Shown: positions 1-24,100 of the stretch, in pieces
Position numbering within the stretch: the first letter of the stretch is position 1
How the letters are laid out: the number at the start of each line of letters is the position of its first letter
Source: Sarcophilus harrisii
Taxonomy: Eukaryota; Chordata; Mammalia; Dasyuromorphia; Dasyuridae
Direction: 5' to 3'
Length of the DNA: 64,000 nucleotides
Assembly: GCF_902635505.1 (NCBI RefSeq)
Contig: NC_045427.1
Coordinates: 57,128,539-57,192,538 of the forward strand
Translations under genes and position numbers: made by a program
The notes under the pieces: model-generated
The model's database searches: none
Told to the model about the DNA's origin: nothing
The model's input: the letters and a program-made list of their open reading frames with translations, nothing else

Positions 1-605
1 ATATTCCATAACATTCATATACCACAATTTACCCAACCATTCTCCAATTGATGGACAGCCATTCATTTTCCAGTTTCTAGCCACTACAAACAGGGCTGCC
101 ACAAACATTTTGGCACATACTGGTCCCTTTCCCTTCTTTAGTATCTCCTTGGGGTATAAGCCCAGTAGAAACACTGCTGGATCAAAGGGTATGCACAGTT
201 TGCTAACTTTTTGGGCATAATTCCAGATTGCTCTCCAGAATGGTTGGATTCATTCACAGCTCCACCAACAATGTATCAGTGTCCCAGTTTTCCCGCATCC
301 CCTCCAACAATCATCATTATTTTTTCCTGTCTTCTTAGCCAATCTGACAGGTGTGTAGTGGTATTTCAGAGTTGTCTTAATTTGCATTTCTCTGATTAAT
401 AATGATTTGGAACACTTTTTCATATGAGTGGTAATGATTTCAATTTCATCATCTGAAAATTGTCTGTTCATATCCTTTGACCATTTATCAATTGGAGAAT
501 GGCTTGGTTTCTTATAAATTAGAGTCAGTTCTCTATATGTTTTGGAAATGAGGCCTTTATCAGAACCTTTAACTGTAAAGATGTTTTGGGGGAATAGATT
601 TTAAC
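1..605 (-). mobile_element. LINE 3' region, marsupial L1-type, cut by window edge
   Basis: Reverse complement of the segment that recurs at 48895 and 53020: ccattctccaattgatggac, ctggatcaaagggtatgcac, ttgctctccagaatggttgg. It is the common non-coding 3' region of a marsupial LINE, probably L1. Confidence 0.75.
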
Positions 606-1717
606 TACCACCCTGGAGAAATTATCCATATCATATTGATCATAGATTCGCCATCAAAGTATAGAGCTGAAAAAACAGATAATCTCTACCCCTTCTTTTA
701 CATTTGAGGAAACTTACAGCCCAGAGAGGTTGTCATTATCCCAATCACATAATTATTAAATAGCAGTATGCAAGTGGGATCTATGTGCCCCAGAAAGAAG
801 TTTAACCCAAATAACCATATTGATCTTTATCACAGAAGAGCATCATGTTCCACTGGAACTTTCTACCTGTGTCTCTGATAGATCATATGAATCCAGAGAG
901 CTCCCGTTTTTCATAGTGGCTGCTTGTGAGTTAGGAGTCAACTGATAATATTGGTATCCAGCTTTGCTTAGGAAACTGTTGAATTCAAGCTCTGAGTTGA
1001 ATCTGGAAACAGAAGGCACAAAGTACACTGCAGTGTTGAAACTAGGTGTTTTCTGTGGTCATTTCTGAGTAAAAAACACAATTGACATAATAAGTTGTAA
1101 AAAAAAGTTTTGGTCTCTAATTTCAAATAATATGCTATCTATAGTGATAGGTGAGCTAAAATATGAACCCTTTATGAACTTCTATCTCATTCTTCTAATT
1201 GATCCATCTTATCTCAGAACTGATCCTTCCTTAATGAATTTGTCATATTCTAATTTGTTTGCTTACATGTCTTTCTTCCTTTCATTAGATTGTAACTTGC
1301 TTGAGGATAGGGAAAATGTCTTATTTAATTCTGTATTTCCTCTAGCCTTAGACACAATGAATTGTACTTAGTAGCTGTAGAACCATTGACAAATGACATC
1401 ACTTCTATAAGCCTCATTCTTCATCTGTAAAATCTGACAATTATTCTTTTTTGACCTGTGTGATTTTACATGGTTATTATAAGGGAAATGCACTGTTTTT
1501 ATATGTGGTAAACATTTGGTAAATATTGAGTGACTAAACAAATTGGGGTTTATAGCAGGAAACAGCATCTCTCCAATAACATTTTGTCAACAAGTAATAC
1601 TTGATTAGAGTCCTCTGGCAAGTAAAAAATGGCAGAACTAAACTCAATTCATGGAAGCTTCAGTAAGCTGCTATTAGCTACTTAGGGATGTTTCCCTTAC
1701 ATTTTTCTTCCATGCAG
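606..1717. other. KCTD19 intron, no gene seen
   Basis: AT-rich intron. A faint MIR-like stretch (about 1375-1540, with cttcatctgtaaaatctgac) is all I can name. No earlier KCTD19 exon is visible. Confidence 0.6.
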
Positions 1718-16627
<14,910 letters not shown>

Positions 16628-16754
16628 GAGCAGCAGCCAGCCACGGCCGGAGCTCGTGGGCATAGGTCCTTGTGCGTGAGAGTGCCCGAGAACCTGTGGG
16701 CCCACATGGGCGTGCTTGTGTATGTGCGCAGCAGAGCCTGTCCTTTTGTAAACA

Positions 16755-16760
16755 AATAAA
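16755..16760 (+). promoter_or_regulatory. KCTD19: KCTD19 poly(A) signal
   Basis: AATAAA lies 128 bases after the KCTD19 stop, giving a short 3' UTR. Cleavage is expected 10-30 bases further on. Confidence 0.85.
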
Positions 16761-16814
16761 GTTCTAAAGCAGAGCAAGGTGGTAAGCTTCCCTCTCCAAG
16801 AAGGCAAAAGGCTA

Positions 16815-17926
16815 AGTAACATCCAAATAGATAAACCTTTATTAGAGAAACAGTTCAAAAAAAGCCATCAGGTCAATGTTACAATGTGAATCCAGGGAAG
16901 AAGGCTAGGGTGGGATCCTGGTGAGCTTGGTACCTGGCTGGTGGAGGGCAATCTGCAGCAGGCTTGGGGCAGGGTGGGCAGATGACAGCTTCCTGCTGCA
17001 TCCACCATGCCCTAGTCTTGTCCATTCCACCCTGCCTCTATCTCCCCAAATGCCCAGGGGTTGTAGAAACAAAAATGGTATTGAGATCCCAAAGGGGAAC
17101 TCGGAAATATAGAAAAGGGCAGGTAAGCCACAGGACCACGTTGGGGGTCTTTGTCCCTGAGATTGGAGGAGACTTTAAGGCTAAGGATCCAGGCCAGTCC
17201 TAGAATGATGGTGGGACTCTAGCTAAAGGAGGAAGCACATCTTCGGAAATCCTTTCCCCAAGTCACAGGAGACTGATGGACTGCCACCTTTGTCACTGAC
17301 TGCTGCAGGCGAGACACTAGTTCTGTGCCCAATAACGCCCTCCACCCCACCACCTACTCCTGCACATCTCCAAGTTCTGTCAGCCTGGCTAAAATAAAAC
17401 ATGAGAAACAACACACTTCCCTCTAGTCTAATTTTAACTTAAAAGCTGGGCCCAGCTGGCTGTCCAACTGTCCCTTAGTCTCCACCCAGATGGCCAGGGG
17501 AGAGGCAGGGAGCCCTTCAGACTACACGGCCATTTTTGGCCACCCTGGGACAGGCCCTTTGTCGAAAGCAACCATGGGGATTAGGCATCTCTTTGCCCCT
17601 CCCCAGCTCTTCCCCCTTAGCAGGAGCAAATAGAGCTAACCCAGACATTCCAAATGGTTAAGATAGCGATGTGTGGCTGACAGAACGTCAGGATGCAGGA
17701 CGTCAGCTTGGATAACTGGAACAACTACATGGGGGCCTCCTACCCCAGACCAGGGTAGGAACTCCCCAAGCTCTAGGCCTCCGACTGAGGGGAAGGAGAG
17801 AGGCAGAGAAGAGGCTTCAGCCCCCCCGGGCCCAGCGGCCAGCATCCACCGCGCCCCTGTGCTCAGACCTGTGGAAGCCCGAGAGAGGTCAGGCCCAGGC
17901 TCCCCAAGTTCCCCAAGCCAGAGTAT
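16815..17926 (-). other. PLEKHG4: PLEKHG4 3' UTR (inferred)
   Basis: About 1.1 kb from the stop to just past the minus-strand AATAAA at 16838-16843. I see no other gene or clear repeat in it. The true end depends on whether the optional donor at 17993 is spliced. Confidence 0.55.
16838..16843 (-). promoter_or_regulatory. PLEKHG4: PLEKHG4 poly(A) signal
   Basis: TTTATT on the plus strand reads AATAAA on the minus strand. It is the first such hexamer downstream of the PLEKHG4 stop, giving a 3' UTR of about 1.1 kb. It lies only 78 bases from the KCTD19 signal on the other strand. Confidence 0.7.
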
Positions 17927-18156
17927 CTAAATGAGGACCAACCCCCCCCGCCCGGGAACGGGCAAGGCCTGAGTGCACTCCAGGATACTCACTGAGGAGA
18001 CGTACTGACTCTGGCCACAGTGGGGCTTGTCCTCCAGTGGGGGTACGGGCTGGTCTTCGCAGCCACCGGCCGGGTTGGGACTGGGCACACAGCCGCTATC
18101 CGAACCACTGGAGCTAGCTGATGGGCACTGGGAGGAGGCCTCGGAGCTCTCGGGGG
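17927..18156 (-). CDS. PLEKHG4: PLEKHG4 last coding exon with stop
   Basis: Acceptor gctccctcag. It reads [20 protein letters not shown], as in the human tail (SSQCPSAS...GSDS), and runs to TAG at 17927-17929. A good donor (TCA/GTGAGT at 17993) lies inside. If used, the acceptors at about 17868 and 17790 would each give a stop within a few codons, so the protein end is uncertain by some 20 residues. Confidence 0.75.
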
Positions 18157-21100
18157 CTGAGGGAGCCACAGGGAAGCAGCCGTGAGCCACCCTCCTCCAG
18201 GGCCCCCACACTCCCCCTCTTAGTCCCCCTGTGCCCAGCCCTCGGGGCAGACATACTCAGCGAAGGCTGGCTTCCTGTTTCAGCCTCTGGATCCGGCTCC
18301 TCCTCCAAGTAAGCAGTGGGGTACAGGGGCCAGCAGAGTCCCACTCGAGCTGGGTCTCCACACAGGTGCAGGTTGAGAGGCCCCAGCAAGGAACAGGAGG
18401 AAGGACTAGTGGACAGAGTTGCTGGAGGCCCGGGAAAGGGGTTGGTGTGATCAAACAGAGACACTGCAATGGAGGCCCGAGTGCGAGCTCCTGTCCCGGA
18501 CACAGAACTTGAGATCAGCCTTGTGAGGGGAAGACACAACAGCACCCGACCACCGGCCCGCGTATGCGGTGGACTTCTGTCCTCTCTGATGCTTCCCCAC
18601 CTCTCTCCCTCTCCCCTTCCCAATAAGGACCCCCTGTGCCCCCCAGTACCTCGCCCCTTCATGATATAGTTGATGGCGCGGTCATTGATGGCTGCTTCAC
18701 TGGGAGTAATGTCCAGGAAGGGTTTGCTCCCTACACCCATAGATACCATCTCAGCCATCCGGAGCTCTGGGGAGAGAGGCCCGGGGTAACCAAAGGTACC
18801 CCCCCACATACTGCCCCTTCCCAGCCCCCCCTAGAATTTCAGAGCCATAGTCCCCGTGGACAGGGGGCCCGCTGACAGGCTAATGGATGTGCTACCAGAG
18901 GGTGGGGAGGCCACAAAGGGCGGCAGGCACTTGAGAGACCGGCTCAAGCCCACTGGCTTTTACAGCTGGGAAAGGCCCCACGGGGCCCTCAAGTCCGGGG
19001 CCCCCCGATGCTCGGCGCGGGTGCTGGGGCAGAGGGTACCCTTATTGCGGGTGGCCTGTCTCCAGAGCAGGCTGGCGATGTCAGCCGTCCAGGCCTGCTT
19101 ATTCTCAGGGGTGAGGGCCTGCAGCACAAACGTGTCGCCGGCCTTGCGGCGCCGGAACCAGATCTCGAAGCGCAGCCCGCTCTCTCCGCAGTTCTCCGTG
19201 AGACCGATGTCTGCCGTCTGCCCAGAGACAGGTGGGTGCCGGGTGAGTAAGGATGTGCGGCGGGGCAAAGGCTGGGAGCTGGCAGACTCCGCAGAGCCAG
19301 GGTCAGAGGTGGGACCAGGGATGGGGCAAGGACTCGGCTGTGGTGGCCCAGCCTGGCTGAGCCCCCGGGGAGGAGGGGGCCTACCTTAAAGGAGTGCTTG
19401 TAGACGAAAGAGTCAACGCCCCTGGGCCCGTGCCGAGATTTACTGAAGAGGATGAGCTCCTCGAATAGGAAGACGCGGCGCTGGCACTTCTTCCGCCCAG
19501 ACCACACTGTGAACTCGTCCTGGCGAACCAGCTGGCCCTGCTCCTTGAGGTTCACCTGGCACGGATTTCTCGGCTTTAGTGAGGGATACCTGACAGACAC
19601 CTTCCCAGGCCCAGCGGACTCTCTGTGCCCAGAGAGCCAGCCCCAAGCCAGGAGAAACCCTGTGCCACACGGGCACTGGCCCAAGGCCACAAGCCTGCCT
19701 GTGCCATGCAGGTGCTAGCTCAGAGCCACCAGACCCCACCCCCATGCCCACTCACATCACAGCCGCGGATGGCATCCATAGCTAGCAGGTCGTTGCCGTG
19801 TCTCAGCTGGAAGCGAACAAGGTGACAGGCAGCGCGCAGGGCAGCTAGGTCAGGCTCTCGGGTCCAGCCCGGCCCCAGCCCTTCCTCGCAGGTGCGGGAC
19901 AGTTCCTGCAGCAGTAGCGCGTACTTGCTCATCCGCTGAATGGGCTTTAGCAGGTAAGAAGCCAGGTCCAGGTGGTCCCCCAGCCGCCGCTGTTTGTCCT
20001 GGGCCCCACCGGGGCAGAGAAGAGCAAGGTGGGCCTCCTCCGCCCAGGTCCCTCGTTCCCAGGTGAGGGGGATCCCAAGGCAGGCCCGGGCGGAGGTTAC
20101 TGGCCTGGGTCCCACAGGGAGGAAGAGGCAGCGAGCAGGTTGGCGCTGCACCTCCAGGGCCGCCCTGCCCTTGGCCACTTGGAGTCTGGGAGGGGGTGGG
20201 CCGAAAAAGGCCTTTGATACTTGTCTTTCAGGCCTTCCCTTTAAAGGCTGGGAAACTAAGGGCCGCGGGCAGGACGTTGTCGGCCCAGCACAGCGAGCGC
20301 CAGCCCAGGCTCCCAAGGGGGGAGAGCCAGGGCCCCCCCCCCCCCGCCTTGGGCCCCTAACAAATGTGTGGGACTGACGGGCGCCCACCTTAAAGAAGGT
20401 GTTCCCGTGACTGGCCAACAGCGCGTCCGACCTGGGCTTGTTCTTGCTGTAGAGGGCGTACATCGCAAACTGCTCCCTCTGTGGGGGTAAAAGGCTCACC
20501 CAGGGCTGGCAGTGCCCGGCCCCACGCCAGCCTCACCCTCTGCTGCCCCCATAGGCCAGACTGTCTGAGGAAGACAAAGGGCCCTTCTCCCAGAACGCCT
20601 CCCCTGAGGAGACTCATGGGCAACAGCCCCTCAAGGAGCACTTGTGGACAGGGACACGCTTAAACCCACATTAAGCAAAAGGCCCAGGTTCCAGACTCAG
20701 TTAAACAGGGGACGGGCTGCACACAGTCCCCAGGGGCCCACCCAGAGCCGGCTCCCAAGGATTCACGTGGCAAAGCGGTGGCTTGTCCCTGAGAAAAGGA
20801 AGGGGCTCCCTGAGCTCGCCCTCCCCGTGCCCGGGCACCCCAGCTGTGATTGTGGCTGAGTAGGCTCCGTGCGGCCTGTAGCAGCGGAGAGGGGGTGTCA
20901 AGGCCAAGGGAGGGGGGGCGGGCCTCACGTGGCGCAGGAAAGCGTGGGCGACTCGGAGCGGGTGCTGGCTGCAGCTCTCTAGCTCCCGCAGGAAAAAGTG
21001 GCGGTGGAAGTCGCGGAGCTTCTCCAGATTGCCGAAGAGCCGGGCCCTCTGTCCCCGCAGGCCCTGGGGCACATCCGCCCGCTCCAGCTCGGGGAAGTAG

Positions 21101-24100
21101 CTCTCCACCACGTAGTCCAGGGCCCGCACGTACTCCTGCTCCGTGGCCACCATCTCGCCTAGTATCAGGTGCAACCTGCCCGGTGGGCGGGGCTCAGGGC
21201 CAGCCCCACACCGGGACCCTCTGGTCTCTGCCTTGACCCGCTGGCTCACCCTCCCACCTCCACCTCGCCTGGCAACCTGAGAGTCCTGCAACAATCCTGT
21301 CAGTTAGGGGGCTAGGAGTTATCCTCCCAGTTACAGATAAGGGAAACCAAGGCTGAGCCCGGGGGTCCTGGAACGTGAGCCCTCTGCCTCCAAGCTCTGA
21401 CCCGCCAAACAGTTGTCTGCCCGTCCCACTCTTCGGCACCCCCCGGCCAGGATTTCTGCCCAGCTCTAAATGTCCCTTTACCTGTTCTGGGTGCTGGCCT
21501 CCAGGGTGGGACTGCTGGGCGATGCCTTTGGGGCCCCCAGAGCTCTCTGGGTGGGGGGCCCCGCCTGCTGGCTGCCTGCAGCCCCCACGGAACCACCCGA
21601 GGGGCGGCGGGGCGGGGACAGGGGGGAGGCCACGGCCAAGGGCTCACCCAGGCTGAGCCGGCACACAGAGCCCCACAGGCTCTGCTTTACCCTTGGCTCT
21701 GCGGGGTGCGTCCTCTTTGGGGGCTGGGAGGTGATGGAGCCCAAGGAGACGCTGTGCCGGCTTCTCTCTCTGACCTTCCTGCTGGAGGCCTGGGAGGCCT
21801 GCTCAGAGGAGCTGCTGCTGCTGCTGCCGCCACCTGGAGAGCTCTGAGGGCCCGCCACGAAGGCGGGCAGCACCTGCTGGGCCCTGAGCGCGGCCTCCAG
21901 CTTCCTGTCCAGCGCCAGCTGGGTGTCCTGGCACTGGGCCCACACCAGGTGGCACTGCTGGACTGGGAGCCTGGAGCCCAGCCCCGCAGCCAGCGCCCGC
22001 ATCTCCTGGAAGTGGGATGGTGCCAGGTCGGGATGCAGGGCTCGGTGCCCCTCCAGGTGGCGCAGCACCCCCTCTGGGGACTCGCACTCCTCCTCCGCCA
22101 GCATGGCCAGGGCCTTCTGCCCGTCCCGTGCCCATAGCAGGGCCTGCAATGGAGGGAGAACACCCACTTGCTTTCTGAAGGAAACTCCCCTCCCCAGACC
22201 TGGGCTAAGGAGGGCCAAGAGGACGCTCTTCTCCGCGGGCATCCCCCTCCCCCAGCCTGCTCAGGGACAGGAGGGGGTGGTCCCCACTGGCCCCCGCCCA
22301 CAGATGGCGGAGCTGAGAGGCCCCGGGTCACAGGCTCCCCACCCTGCCCCTGGACTTGCTCCCAGGCAGCAGAGCGGTTCCAGTCTGGACCTGGGCCTTG
22401 GCTTCCCCAGCTATAAAACGAGGTGGTCGGACTCTTATGTCCCGGGGCCCTGGGACATTCCACATCACTCCCTTCACCCCCAAATAACGGCACTCTCAGG
22501 GTAAAGCGGCGCCCTCCCTGCCCATGGACACGCCTGTCTGTGGGGAACAGCCCGAGAGCAGGCACCCACGTTACCCCCCTTCTGCAGAGGAGGGAGGGAC
22601 CTGCCCAGTCACTTGCTGACCCCAAGCGCCCACTCCCTTCTCAGGGCTCCCAGTTCCTCTCTGCCCTGGCCCTGCCTTCCTTGCACCTCCAAGGCCACAC
22701 AAACCCCAGGGCCGAAGACTCAGGCTGCCCGGGCCTTGGGAAATGCCAGGGGACGGAGGGCCCGGGGCCCGGCTCTGCCAACATTCCCCACCAGGATCCC
22801 TCTGCACACGCTGGCAGGAAGGACCCAGCAATGCCCAACCAGGGCCAACCTCGCTGGGGAGGATGGTCAGTGAGCGGGGCAGCGCTGAGGGCAAGGCGCC
22901 AGGGTCAGCCGCAGCCCGGCCCCTGCCGAGGCTGGGGAGGGGACACAGCAAGCTCGGGAGGAGCGGGGCAGGGTCTGGTGGAGAAGTGAAGAGCTCAGCA
23001 GCTGCCGGAGCCTTTGGGGCCTAACGCAGGACTGAGAACCGGAAGAGCTGCCAACGTTCTCCCCAAAGAGGGGCCCGAGGGGGGATGCACTGGACCACGC
23101 AGGCCTCCCGCCCTGCTGCCCGAGTCCTCTGCAGGAGAAGCTGGAGGGTGGCCCAGCCCCCCGGCGCACCTGGTCCAACAGCTGAGAAAGCTGGTGGGCA
23201 TCCATGAGCTGCCGCCGGCGCCGCGCGAGTGCCCTCGAGAACTCTGACAGCTGGGCCCGCAGGGAGAGAAGGTGGGCCCCGGCAGCCCCCAGCCGGCCCA
23301 ACTCCATGGCCTCCCAGCCAGCCAGAATCGCCTCGCCCCGACGGGCCTGCTCCTGGGACAGGGGAAGGGCCTGGTCAAGCCTGGCCCCAGGCCTGCCCCT
23401 GCCACCCCAGCGCCCAGGAGGGCTCCTGGGCCCTTGCGGTCTCATCTGGGGTCCCAGCAGCCTCCCCAGGCCAGGCCCTGTCTCCCCTCCCGTGACCGTC
23501 CCCACAAAGCCACCTGGCCGCTGCCTCCCTGCCGCCCCCCCTTCCTGGGCCCACCCCCACCTGGCCAGCCTGGTCAAGCTCCCAGAAGGCGTCCCGAGCC
23601 TGGAGCAGCACATCCAGCGAAGGCTCCTCTGGCTCCTTCAGTCCTGGCCAGCCCACGTTCTGCAGCCAGGCCTGAATCTGGAGGGGACGAGGGGCAGAGC
23701 CAGCAAAGGGGGATGGGAGAGGGGTCTGGGCGGGGCGGGGGCCTTAGGCTGGGTCCCAGGGCCCTGCGATAGGGAGGGCAGCTACCCCCACTAGCAGCAT
23801 GCGTGAACCGGGGGTCTGGGGGCTGGCCCTGGCCGAGAAGAGGCAGAAAAGGACATGGGCAGGGGGCAGGGAAGGGAAGGCGCTCCCACCTCGCTCAGCG
23901 TCCCCGCCTGGGCCTCCAGCATCCTTCCCAGCTCCAGCGCACGCATCCGTTGGTTGCACAGAGTGACCAGCTGGTGCAGCAGCCCGTCCACCTGAGCATA
24001 CAGCTTTCCTGCCTCATCCACCGCCAACCTGGCACAACAAGCAGGCGACCCTCCTGAGCCGGGCACCACGGGGCGGGAAACTGTGCCAACCTCAGCGACC

